Part shown: piece by piece, positions 8,214 through 15,710 of the stretch
Layout of the letters: each line of letters opens with the position of its first letter
How positions within the stretch are numbered: position 1 is the first letter of the stretch
From: a bacterium D16-50
GTDB lineage: Bacteria; Bacillota; Clostridia; Lachnospirales; Lachnospiraceae
DNA: 64,000 bases
Reading direction: 5' to 3'
Assembly (NCBI GenBank): GCA_003612485.1
Contig: RAZA01000007.1
Span: forward strand, 1 to 64,000
Position numbers and translations under genes: made by a program
Notes under the pieces: generated by a model
Databases searched by the model: none
What the model was told of the DNA's origin: nothing
Seen by the model: the letters and a program-made list of their open reading frames with translations, nothing else

Positions 8214-9428
8214 TTACAGATACTGGGTGAGGCGTTCCCCATAAAGTACAGTCAGCTGGTTCAATACTCGATCCCGGTTTCTGTAACGCTGTGTCCATTT
8301 TTTCACTACATTTCCACTTGCAAGATAAAGTATCTTTTCTAGTGCGCTGTCACTTGGAAATACACTCTTTGTCTTTGTTACCTTTCGGTACTGGCGGTTT
8401 AACCCTTCTATGATATTCGTGGTATACATGATGCGCCGGATGTCATCGGAAAACTGGAAGAAGGAACTGACATCTTCCCAGTTATTCTCCCAATTACTAA
8501 CCGCATAGGGATATTTCTTTCCCCATTTTTCCCGGATCTTCTCAAGTTCTGACAAGGCAGCTGTCTCACTGGGGGCATTGTATACAGATTTGAAATCAGA
8601 GGAAAACTGCTTCAGGTCACTGTAATTTACATATTTGAAGGAATTGCGCATCATATGGATGACACATCTTTGGATCTGTGCATCTGGATAGACTGCGCTG
8701 ATCGCTTCCTTAAATCCTGCAAGTCCGTCCACGCAGAAAAACAGTACCTCCTGCACACCGCGGTTTTTCATGTCATTTAACATTCCCATCCAGAATTTAC
8801 TGGATTCATTGGCGCCTACAGTGATGCTCAGGATATCTTTATAACCCTCCGCAGTGATGCCAAGTACAATGTAGGCAGCGCGGCTAAGGATTCGGCCATC
8901 TTCCCTTACTTTGTAATGAATGCAGTCCATAAACACAAACGGATAGACCGGATTTAACGGGCGCGACTGCCATTCCCTGACCTCTGGAAGAATCCTGTCC
9001 GTGATTTTGCTGACCATTTCAGCGGACAGTTCCATGCCGCAAAGCTCTTGGATCTGGTCATGAATGTCCCTTGTGCTCATGCCTCTTGCGTAAAGGGAGA
9101 TTACTTTTTCCTCAATGCCGGATATATCCTTCTTGTATTTAGGGATAAGCTTTGGCTCAAATTCCCCCTCACGGTCTCTTGGGACATCAATCTGAAATTC
9201 ACCATACTGGCTCTTGAGTGTTTTTGTAGAATGACCATTACGCTTGTTGGATGTCCTGACATCACCCTTGTGATTTTTTGCATAACCAAGTGATGCGTCC
9301 AGTTCTGCCTCCATAAGTTCCTGAAGTATGTCTTTGAAACTGTCCCTGAGCAGGGTGTAGACATCGGCTACGCTGTTAAGGTTGTTATCTGCAATAATCT
9401 GTCGAATTTGTTCCTTTGCTACTGGCAT
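8214..9428 (-). CDS. IS256-family (Mutator-type) transposase, intact copy
   Basis: 404 residues, the usual length for the family. It starts MPVAKEQIRQIIADNN behind AAAAGGAG. The DDE residues are in VFMDCIHYK, FFCVDGLAG and NIIEGLNRQ, and the family CVIHMMRNS signature follows the second Asp. It should catalyse cut- or copy-out transposition of its own element and could act in trans on copy 1. Nothing in the reading frame looks damaged. Confidence 0.92.
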   Translation of the reverse strand: MPVAKEQIRQIIADNNLNSVADVYTLLRDSFKDILQELMEAELDASLGYAKNHKGDVRTSNKRNGHSTKTLKSQYGEFQIDVPRDREGEFEPKLIPKYKKDISGIEEKVISLYARGMSTRDIHDQIQELCGMELSAEMVSKITDRILPEVREWQSRPLNPVYPFVFMDCIHYKVREDGRILSRAAYIVLGITAEGYKDILSITVGANESSKFWMGMLNDMKNRGVQEVLFFCVDGLAGFKEAISAVYPDAQIQRCVIHMMRNSFKYVNYSDLKQFSSDFKSVYNAPSETAALSELEKIREKWGKKYPYAVSNWENNWEDVSSFFQFSDDIRRIMYTTNIIEGLNRQYRKVTKTKSVFPSDSALEKILYLASGNVVKKWTQRYRNRDRVLNQLTVLYGERLTQYL

Positions 9429-9550
9429 AAAAATACTCCTTTTCGATAAGAATTGTCATATACTAATTCTTACCAAAAAAGAGGTATTTTTTTCCAAAGA
9501 CATAAAATTTTTTACACTACCGAATACTTTGCTAAAGAATCCTTATATGA

Positions 9551-9700
9551 TTACCTAAAAATAACCCTGATTCCATTCAGGTAAACATTTATCCTTATCC
9601 AAACTTAATCCCTGCACTCAGCAGTAATCAAGAAAAATATGTTCGTTCAGAGCCAAATGATACTCCGAATGATAATCTTTTAAAATTGCCAAGAAACTAA
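9551..9700 (+). pseudogene. Short decayed coding remnant
   Basis: After an in-frame TGA, 49 codons remain open and end at TAA (9698-9700). The peptide includes VNIYPYPNLIPALSSN and NDNLLKLPRN, and its composition looks like real coding. Immediately upstream another frame reads EYFAKESLYDYLKITLIP, so the two may be one frameshifted tail cut off by IS copy 2. No family is recognised. A terminator-like hairpin follows. Confidence 0.35.
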
Positions 9701-9724
9701 TCCATACTAAGCAATATTTACATC

Positions 9725-9758
9725 AAACACGTAGATGAAAGATGCCATCTACGTGTTT
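9725..9758. terminator. Hairpin, possible terminator
   Basis: AAACACGTAGATG (9725-9737) pairs perfectly with CATCTACGTGTTT (9746-9758) around an 8-nt loop. The T-run on either side is short. It lies between the decayed remnant on the plus strand and the end of the rlmD tail on the minus strand, so it could stop transcription from both sides. Confidence 0.55.
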
Positions 9759-9778
9759 GCAATTTCTATAATAAATTA

Positions 9779-9976
9779 TTAAATCATCCGAAAATGTTCC
9801 AACGCCTCCCTTATAGCCGCTTCTTTCTTTGGTGGGCATTTCGGCTGTCTGGAATTTTCCGATTTTGGCAGGTTATAATTTGCTCTTTCAATAATCCCAC
9901 ATTTCTGCTTTACTTGTGCGATATGCAAGTTGCTGACTTTCAATCCGCTTTGCTTCAAAACATAATCCTTGATTTC
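9779..9976 (-). other. In-frame rlmD tail beyond an amber codon
   Basis: Directly after the rlmD TAG (9977-9979) the same frame stays open for 65 codons to TAA at 9779-9781. It encodes EIKDYVLKQSGLKV..., KQKCGIIERANYN and EALEHFRMI. From memory, RlmD proteins of Lachnospiraceae carry just such a C-terminal tail, with Gln where the amber codon stands (...ESKATYQEIKDYVL), so a single CAG-to-TAG change explains the break. The tail shows no other decay, which suggests either a recent mutation or some readthrough. Confidence 0.75.
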
Positions 9977-11542
9977 CTAATAAATTGCTTTGCTCTCCGC
10001 CGCCGTCAAATCAAGTTCATCCATCTCTAATTCCACATTGATATGCTTCAACTTATTTGATTTAAGTTTGGAAAGCAAGGCGATACTTTCCACATGCACC
10101 GTCATCCCAAACTGGTCCACGCCCCTCACCCGCTTCACCTCATATCCACCATCGCACAGTATCCTCAGGTCTCTGGCAAGAGTAGCCGGGTCGCAGCTCA
10201 CATAGACAATCCTCTCTGGCTGTGCCTCGAGCATAGCCGCCAGACAAGCTTCATCGCAGCCCTTCCGGGGCGGATCCACCACAATCACATCCGCCTTCTT
10301 ATCCCCTGCATCCTCACAATACTTCTCCAGAATCTCCTCCGCCTTCCCCACAAAAAACTCGGCATTGCGGATTCCATTGCGCTCGGCGTTTCCTCTGGCA
10401 TCCTCCACCGCCTGAGGAACTACTTCCACACCGCAGACTCTTTTTGCCCTTCCTGCCAGAAAAAGGGATATGGTGCCGATGCCGCAGTACAGATCCCACA
10501 CTGTCTCCTGCCCCGTGAGTCCCGCATACTCCAGCGCAAGACTATAAAGCTTTTCGGTCTGAACGGGATTCACCTGATAAAAGGATAGGGGAGAAATCTG
10601 AAAGGTCAGCTCTTCCCCCGTATACGGATATCCCTCCTGCCCCATATCCCGCATATGAATGGTATCGGAGATGGCACTTTTGCCCCATATGGTATGTATC
10701 TCGTCTCCCATGATCACATTGGTCTGCTGAGTATTGATACTTACCGACACACTTGTCATTCCGTTTATCTGCGCCAGTCCTAAGATCAGCTCCTCCTGTC
10801 TTGGCAAAAACTGCTGTCGGCTCTCCTCATGATGACAATTTTCCTGCCGGCTCTCCTTATGGCCTTTCTCCCTCTTGAAATTAATCACCAGACAGACCAT
10901 GATCTCCCCGCTGGCAAAGCCTTTGCGTATCAGGACATGACGCACCAGCCCTGTTCCCGTGCTTTCATCATAGGCGCTGATATGATTTTTCTCCATATAC
11001 TCCAACACACAGTTCAGCACAGCCTGATTTTCCTCAGCCCCCAGCCGACAGTCGGTGTTTGCAATGATGCTGTGGGTTCGCCCCGCATAAAACCCGGCAA
11101 TCACATTTCCGTCCTTGTCTCTGCCTATGGGATATTGCGCCTTGTTACGATAGCGGAAAGGATCCTCCATACCCAGAATCGGCTCCATACGCCCGTCCAC
11201 ATATTCCGGAGCAAAACCGCCTATCCGTATCAGGCTGTTCCTGATCTTATCCTGCTTGAAGACCAGCTGCCTCTCATAGGAAAGCGCCTGCAGCTGACAG
11301 CCGCCGCACTGTCTATGGCATGGGCATTCCGGCTTTATGCGAAAAGGAGAAGGCACAACCACCTTCTCCAGCCGCGCGTAGGCATAATTCTTTTTGCTCT
11401 TCACGATCCGGGCCTCCACTTTATCGCCCGCCACCGCGTCCTTCACAAACAGCGTGAAGCCGTCTACCTTCCCTATGCCTTCGCCTTCGCTGCCTATGTC
11501 TTCTATTTCCACCGTCACTATATCATTCTTCTGAAACTTCAT
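9977..11542 (-). CDS. rlmD: 23S rRNA (uracil-C5)-methyltransferase RlmD
   Basis: A SAM-dependent methyltransferase that makes 5-methyluridine in 23S rRNA (U1939 in E. coli numbering; Gram-positive RlmCD-type enzymes also modify U747). From the start chosen here (MKFQKNDIV, behind GGGAG) it has 521 residues: a TRAM RNA-binding domain (about 1-60), iron-sulphur cysteines in ECPCHRQCGGC (73-82), and the catalytic Cys450 in SCDPATLARDL. An upstream frame could add 22 residues but has no ribosome binding site. A short insertion near residue 240 duplicates an ESRQ motif (HKESRQENC / HHEESRQQF). The gene stops at an amber codon, and a 65-residue in-frame tail follows. It is 37 bp downstream of the flavodiiron gene and probably cotranscribed with it. 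Confidence 0.93.
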   Translation of the reverse strand: MKFQKNDIVTVEIEDIGSEGEGIGKVDGFTLFVKDAVAGDKVEARIVKSKKNYAYARLEKVVVPSPFRIKPECPCHRQCGGCQLQALSYERQLVFKQDKIRNSLIRIGGFAPEYVDGRMEPILGMEDPFRYRNKAQYPIGRDKDGNVIAGFYAGRTHSIIANTDCRLGAEENQAVLNCVLEYMEKNHISAYDESTGTGLVRHVLIRKGFASGEIMVCLVINFKREKGHKESRQENCHHEESRQQFLPRQEELILGLAQINGMTSVSVSINTQQTNVIMGDEIHTIWGKSAISDTIHMRDMGQEGYPYTGEELTFQISPLSFYQVNPVQTEKLYSLALEYAGLTGQETVWDLYCGIGTISLFLAGRAKRVCGVEVVPQAVEDARGNAERNGIRNAEFFVGKAEEILEKYCEDAGDKKADVIVVDPPRKGCDEACLAAMLEAQPERIVYVSCDPATLARDLRILCDGGYEVKRVRGVDQFGMTVHVESIALLSKLKSNKLKHINVELEMDELDLTAAESKAIY

Positions 11543-11579
11543 ATTTTCTCCCATGTCGGCTTTCTTGCCACGCAAACTC

Positions 11580-12845
11580 CTATTCCGCCAGCTCCTCCGC
11601 CAGCGCATTCAGGCGCTCCTGACTCTCCGGCTTCATAGCTGACATTAGTGTCACAACATTTTCCGCAAAGGTCAGGTCCTTCCCCTTCTCAAGCAGTCCC
11701 CGAAGCACCTTGGCCGCCATGGGCGCCCAAGAACCGTTCTCAATCAAGCCCACCTTACGCTTCTGGTAACTGCGCTCCATAAGGCGCTCCACAAAGTCCC
11801 GCATAAAGGGATTGATGCCCGCATTGTAAGTGTTGCAGGCCAGCACCAGCTTACTGTATCGGAAGGCATCCGCCACCGCCTCCGTCATATCATCTCTGGC
11901 CAGATCGTACATTGCAACGGCCGTTCCCCGTTCCCTCAGACGCTCCGCCAGATACAGTGCCGCCTCTTTTGTGTGCCCATACGCGGAGGCATACGCCACC
12001 GTCACGCCTTCCTCCTCCGGCGTATAGGATGACCACTTATCATAAAACCCAATATAATAACCAAGATTCTCCTTCAGCACAGGCCCGTGCAGAGGAGCGA
12101 TCACACGGATATCCAGAGCAGCCGCCTTCTTCAGCACGGCCTGCACTTGAGGTCCGTACTTCCCTACAATTCCGATATAATAACGACGGGCCTCCTGCAC
12201 CCAGTCCGCCTGATTCGCCGCACCGGACTTCTCAGAGTCTCCTGCCATCTCCTCCGCCCCGTCCGGCTTTCCGGAATGATCTGCCGACGCATCCGCCCCG
12301 CCGAGCTTCCCGCAGCCCTCCGCCTTCGCATCCAGCGCCCCGAACTTCCCAAAGCCGTCCGCCGAAAAAAGCACCTTCTCCTGCGTCTCATAGGTCATCA
12401 TGACCTCCGGCCAATGCACCATAGGGGCAGAGACAAACTGCAGCTTATGGACGCCCAGATCAAGCTCCCCGCCGTTGGACATAGGAATTCTTGTCACCGC
12501 AGGATCCATGGAAAAGAACTGATCCATCATCTTCAGGGCCTGAGCCGTGGCTACGATCTGCACTCCGGGAAACTTTTTCAGAAACAAGGGAATGCAGGCA
12601 GAATGATCCGGCTCCATGTGCTGAATGATCAGATAATCCGGCACACATCCCTGCAGCGCATCCTCCACATTGATAAGCCATTGCTGGCCGAACGCCGCAT
12701 CCACCGTGTCTATCACCGCAGTCTTTTCGTCCCGTATCACGTAAGAATTGTAGGCCATACCCTCCGGCACCTTGTACTGCCCCTCGAAAAGATCCACCTC
12801 ATGATCATTTACGCCCACATACCAAATACTTTCTGTCACCTTCAT
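11580..12845 (-). CDS. Flavodiiron protein (FprA-type) with a repeat insertion
   Basis: An anaerobic O2/NO-reducing flavoprotein with a beta-lactamase-like diiron domain followed by flavodoxin (from about 280). The iron ligands are all present: His76, Glu78, Asp80 and His81 in HMEPDH, His144 in MVHWPE, Asp163 in FSADGFG and His253 in PLHGPV. The family's usual run from FGALD to EARRYY is short. Here about 40 extra residues (164-215) made of four degenerate 13-residue repeats sit between ligands Asp163 and His253. The total of 421 residues is correspondingly long. It reduces oxygen or nitric oxide in the cytosol using electrons from rubredoxin or a reductase encoded elsewhere. It sits between yhaM and rlmD. 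Confidence 0.92.
   Translation of the reverse strand: MKVTESIWYVGVNDHEVDLFEGQYKVPEGMAYNSYVIRDEKTAVIDTVDAAFGQQWLINVEDALQGCVPDYLIIQHMEPDHSACIPLFLKKFPGVQIVATAQALKMMDQFFSMDPAVTRIPMSNGGELDLGVHKLQFVSAPMVHWPEVMMTYETQEKVLFSADGFGKFGALDAKAEGCGKLGGADASADHSGKPDGAEEMAGDSEKSGAANQADWVQEARRYYIGIVGKYGPQVQAVLKKAAALDIRVIAPLHGPVLKENLGYYIGFYDKWSSYTPEEEGVTVAYASAYGHTKEAALYLAERLRERGTAVAMYDLARDDMTEAVADAFRYSKLVLACNTYNAGINPFMRDFVERLMERSYQKRKVGLIENGSWAPMAAKVLRGLLEKGKDLTFAENVVTLMSAMKPESQERLNALAEELAE
12201..12356 (-). repeat. 39-nt tandem repeats inside the flavodiiron gene
   Basis: Four degenerate units of 39 nt encode GFGKFGALDAKAE, GCGKLGGADASAD, HSGKPDGAEEMAG and DSEKSGAANQADW. The first unit is the native FGKFGALD segment of the protein, so the array looks like in-frame expansion of the gene's own sequence followed by drift. 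Confidence 0.85.
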
Positions 12846-12940
12846 GCCGATACCTCCCTAACATTCCTTCTGAAATTATTCCGCAATGACTCCGCATATA
12901 CAACACTGTATATGCTTTTATTTCGCGCACATTCCGCACA

Positions 12941-13110
12941 CTTTCCTCTTATGCGCATTTTCCCTGCATACTCTGCACGCATTCCTTTTACGCATTTTCC
13001 CTACATACCCTGCATGCATTCCTTTTACGCATTTTCCCTGCACATTCCGCACGCATTCCTTTTACGCACAATCCCTACATACCCCGCACGCATCCCTTCC
13101 GCGCATTTCC
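12941..13110. repeat. 37-bp minisatellite between yhaM and the flavodiiron gene
   Basis: Three full 37-bp units (12980-13016, 13017-13053, 13054-13090) beginning CATTCCTTTTACGCA are flanked by partial, more diverged units on each side. On the transcribed minus strand each unit contains AAAAGGAATG, a ribosome-binding-site-like stretch next to ATG. The array fills most of the 279-bp gap upstream of the flavodiiron start. No promoter is obvious inside it. Confidence 0.85.
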
Positions 13111-13124
13111 GCAGCCTCTTTTTT

Positions 13125-14072
13125 TCACCCTTCTCTGGATGCCCTCAGATTGGACTCAAACAGCCTATTGTATCCCAGCCATCCCTTGTTCCCGCTGTTG
13201 TTCTCCAGCAGCTCCTTGAATATCTCAATCTTTGCGTCCGTGTCGTCCGCATAGTTCAGCGCCAGAGCCTCGATCAGCGCCGGGAGCTTGGGCGAGCCGT
13301 ACTCATATTTCCCATGGTGGGCCAAAATACAGTGCTGCACCTCCGAAAGCAGTCCATGGGGGAACCCGTCAATCTGCGCCGCCCTCTCCGCCACCATCTG
13401 GGAGCCCATGACAATATGCCCCAAAAGCTGTCCGTCATCCGTATAATCGTTCTCCGGGAACGGAGAAAGCTCCTTCACCTTCCCTATATCATGACAGATT
13501 GCCGCCGTCAGCAACAGATCCCTTTTCAGTATGGGATAAGCGCTGCAATAGTATTCACAAAGCTTCGCCACATTCAAAGTATGCTCCAGCAGACCGCCTA
13601 CAAATCCGTGATGCACCGTCTTCGCCGCGGAAGCCTTGCGGAACATTCCTGCAAATGCCTGATCTTTCACGAAGAATCCTTCCAGAAGCTGCTTCAGATA
13701 GGGATTCTTTATGGACTGAATCATTTCCAGAAGCTCCCGAAACATACTGTCCAGACTCTTTGTGCTGACCGGAAGATAGTCAGCCGGGTCAAATTCCCCT
13801 TCCCGGCAGACCCTGACTCTTTTGACGCTCACCTGCAGATTCCCCTGAAAGTTGTTCACGTCCCCGTACACCTCAATGTAGTTCAGCGCGTCGAAATCCC
13901 CTATGCCCGGATTGTTGGGCTCCCAGACCTTTGCGTCTATGGTGCCCGTCTTGTCCTGCAGAATCACGTTCTCATATGCCTTTCCGTTCTTGGTCACAGC
14001 CGACTGCCTATACTTGCACAGATAGATGTCCGAGATCTTGTCCCCTTCTTTCAGCTCCTTGATATACTTCAT
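13125..14072 (-). CDS. yhaM: 3'-5' exoribonuclease YhaM (OB fold plus HD domain)
   Basis: 315 residues with an N-terminal OB-fold nucleic-acid-binding domain (about 10-90) and an HD phosphohydrolase domain. The motifs are VHHGFVGGLLEHT (153-165), CHDIGK (193-198) and HHGKYE. YhaM shortens single-stranded RNA from the 3' end in a metal-dependent way in the cytosol of Firmicutes. The ATG at 14072 has GGGGGAGG seven bases upstream. A GTG one codon earlier is less likely. The start overlaps the stop of the upstream HtrA-like gene as TGATG, so the two are coupled. Confidence 0.92.
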   Translation of the reverse strand: MKYIKELKEGDKISDIYLCKYRQSAVTKNGKAYENVILQDKTGTIDAKVWEPNNPGIGDFDALNYIEVYGDVNNFQGNLQVSVKRVRVCREGEFDPADYLPVSTKSLDSMFRELLEMIQSIKNPYLKQLLEGFFVKDQAFAGMFRKASAAKTVHHGFVGGLLEHTLNVAKLCEYYCSAYPILKRDLLLTAAICHDIGKVKELSPFPENDYTDDGQLLGHIVMGSQMVAERAAQIDGFPHGLLSEVQHCILAHHGKYEYGSPKLPALIEALALNYADDTDAKIEIFKELLENNSGNKGWLGYNRLFESNLRASREG

Positions 14073-15421
14073 CACTCTACCTCCCCCAGCTCGATATTGA
14101 AACTCATCTCTTTATATTCCTCCTGAACCTGACGCTTCACGGTGACGGTCACCGTCTGACCCGGAATCATGGCCATCAGCGTATTGCTGTAGTTGCCAAA
14201 GCTCACTATTGTTGTATCGTCAATCATTGTGATGATATCCCCCCGCTGAATGCCCGCCCGCATGGCAGGAGAATCCATATCTATGTTTTCCACATATGCC
14301 CCATAAGGCACGCCCAGCTCCTGATTGGCCTCTCTGGTCACGTCCACGCCGCTTATGCCCATGTAGGCTATGGGGCTGGCATTGGACATCTTCTCCACGA
14401 TCCTCCGAAGTTCCGCAATGCCGAACGCGCTGATCATATTGCGCATGTCCGATCCCGTCTTGCCGTTAGTGATGATGCCCACTACCTGCCCCTGCAGATC
14501 GAACAGCACGCCGCTGGCATTCTGGCTTCCGCTGATGTCCGTCTGTATCAGCCTATAATTTCTGTCTGTCATGGGCAAAATAATTCCCGCAGAAGTGATC
14601 ATCCCATAACCTATGGAATGGATGCTTCCCATAGGACTGCCCAGCGCCACCACCGGGGTACCCGCCAGCCTATTTCCGCTGGAATAGCCGAAGGACGCTC
14701 TGGGAAGCTCCTCATTCATCCCCTCCGGCAGATCCGCCAGATCCACCGACAGCACCGCCAGATTGGTAGCCTTATTGTGCTCCTTAAGCCTGCCCTCCAT
14801 GATCAGCCCATTGTGGAAAGTCAATGCCAGCCTCTCCGCAGACTTCACCGGCGCATAGTCGGCCAGCACCAGCAGTTCCACCCCATTGTCGGAAATGATC
14901 AGGCCCGGACATTGGTTCCTGCTCTCCTGCACGCTGTCAAACCAATTCACATTTGACGTCACTGCAGTCACCGTCACCATATACTGGCTCAATTCATCCA
15001 CATATCCCGCCATGGCGGTGTACAGCTCCTTATAGTTATTTAGCTCCAGCGGCATTTCCCCGAGAATCTCCCGGATCTGCTCCTCCAGCAGAACCCTTTC
15101 CTCTTCCGGCTCCGGAGTAGGATCCGGGGTGGGACCCGGACTTTCCGTGGGAAGATTCTCCGCCAGCATGTCCTCCGGCCGCATCTCATCCCCGTCCTCC
15201 GGAAACTCCACGATCTCCGGCTTCTGCTCCTCCTTCGGATACAGCCAGTTGCTGATCACAGGCTCCAATATCAGGAAGGTGACGCAGGCCACCAGCCCGA
15301 AGATCACCGCCATAGCCACTGTGATAATGGTTCTCCTGATCAGCTTCTTCCTATTCACGGGCTTGATCTTGATCTGTTCCGTGATAAAGTCGCTCTCGCC
15401 ATTTTGTTTTAAGTCCGGCAT
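14072..15421 (-). CDS. Membrane-anchored HtrA-like protein, predicted inactive, with PDZ domain
   Basis: 449 residues from ATG 15421, which follows GGAGG. An upstream in-frame extension has no ribosome binding site. Layout: short cytosolic N-terminus, one transmembrane segment (about 28-52), a Pro/Glu-rich linker (65-112), a chymotrypsin-fold domain and a C-terminal PDZ domain (about 350-445, GAYVENIDMDSPAMRAGIQRGDII). The fold is clear (VVALGSPMG, GQVVGI) but the triad is gone. The His region reads LLVLADYAPV where TNNHVV is expected, the Asp region reads NKATNLAVL, and the Ser loop GNSGG reads QNASG with Ala302 at the nucleophile position. It is therefore likely a non-proteolytic extracytoplasmic sensor or scaffold. 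It is first gene of the yhaM operon. Confidence 0.85.
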   Translation of the reverse strand: MPDLKQNGESDFITEQIKIKPVNRKKLIRRTIITVAMAVIFGLVACVTFLILEPVISNWLYPKEEQKPEIVEFPEDGDEMRPEDMLAENLPTESPGPTPDPTPEPEEERVLLEEQIREILGEMPLELNNYKELYTAMAGYVDELSQYMVTVTAVTSNVNWFDSVQESRNQCPGLIISDNGVELLVLADYAPVKSAERLALTFHNGLIMEGRLKEHNKATNLAVLSVDLADLPEGMNEELPRASFGYSSGNRLAGTPVVALGSPMGSIHSIGYGMITSAGIILPMTDRNYRLIQTDISGSQNASGVLFDLQGQVVGIITNGKTGSDMRNMISAFGIAELRRIVEKMSNASPIAYMGISGVDVTREANQELGVPYGAYVENIDMDSPAMRAGIQRGDIITMIDDTTIVSFGNYSNTLMAMIPGQTVTVTVKRQVQEEYKEMSFNIELGEVE

Positions 15422-15500
15422 CCGTCCTCCTTCTGCCTGATACAGCGCTTTCCTCCATACAAAGGCCGGCTCCCGGACTCCCCGGGCTCCCGCCCCCATT

Positions 15501-15529
15501 AGTATACATAAATTCTCTTCACAGCACAA
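15501..15529 (-). promoter_or_regulatory. Putative promoter of the htrA-like/yhaM operon
   Basis: Minus strand TTGTGC (15524-15529), 17-bp spacer, TATACT (15501-15506), about 80 nt before the chosen start. The -35 box is weak. Confidence 0.5.
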
Positions 15530-15561
15530 TCCCCAAAAACGGCATAGGCGAAAAAAGCTGG

Positions 15562-15590
15562 TTGTTGCCCCTGCCCAAATATGATATAAT
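15562..15590 (+). promoter_or_regulatory. Putative promoter of mutS2
   Basis: TTGTTG (15562-15567), 17-bp spacer, and TATAAT (15585-15590) preceded by TGA, which makes an extended -10. Transcription from here would place the two hairpins of the dispersed repeat (15593-15645) in the 5' leader. Confidence 0.55.
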
Positions 15591-15592
15591 AT

Positions 15593-15645
15593 CGAAACAG
15601 AAGGGCATTGTTTCAATTTCTGATTCCATGTGCGCCAAAGCGCAC
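15593..15645 (+). repeat. Dispersed two-hairpin intergenic element, copy A
   Basis: GAAACAGAAGGGCATTGTTTC forms one hairpin. TTCTGATTCCATGTGCGCC followed by AAAGCGCAC forms a second (GTGCGC/GCGCAC, loop CAAA). The same element, with 28 consecutive identical bases in the second half, occurs inverted at 54125-54199. See the finding. Confidence 0.75.
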
Positions 15646-15710
15646 GAATTATAGTTTAATCCCTATAATATCACATTGATTCTGTGACGCATTCATAAAA
15701 GGAGCACCAA

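Larger units (their letters stand above)
8057..9521. mobile_element. IS256-family insertion sequence, copy 2
   Basis: The second copy of the element at 3619-5082, in the same orientation and 1 bp longer because it has the intact transposase start. The two copies bracket about 3 kb that carries the TPR fragment, the toxin nuclease and the AlbA_2 gene, so the segment could move or be deleted by recombination between copies. Near-identity implies recent duplication. It inserts beside a decayed gene remnant at 9551-9700. Confidence 0.85.

Noticed and set aside
12930..13110. CRISPR array
   Set aside because: The units are contiguous tandem repeats without unique spacers, and there are no cas genes.
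13125..14072. Considered as an HD-domain cyclic-nucleotide phosphodiesterase
   Set aside because: The N-terminal OB fold, length and HHG pattern fit YhaM exonuclease better.
12087..14126. 679-codon plus-strand open frame opposite fprA and yhaM
   Set aside because: It is antisense to two clear gene families, its N-terminal part is rich in Arg/His/Leu as expected from the reverse of GC-rich coding, and part of it is only the 37-bp repeat array translated.
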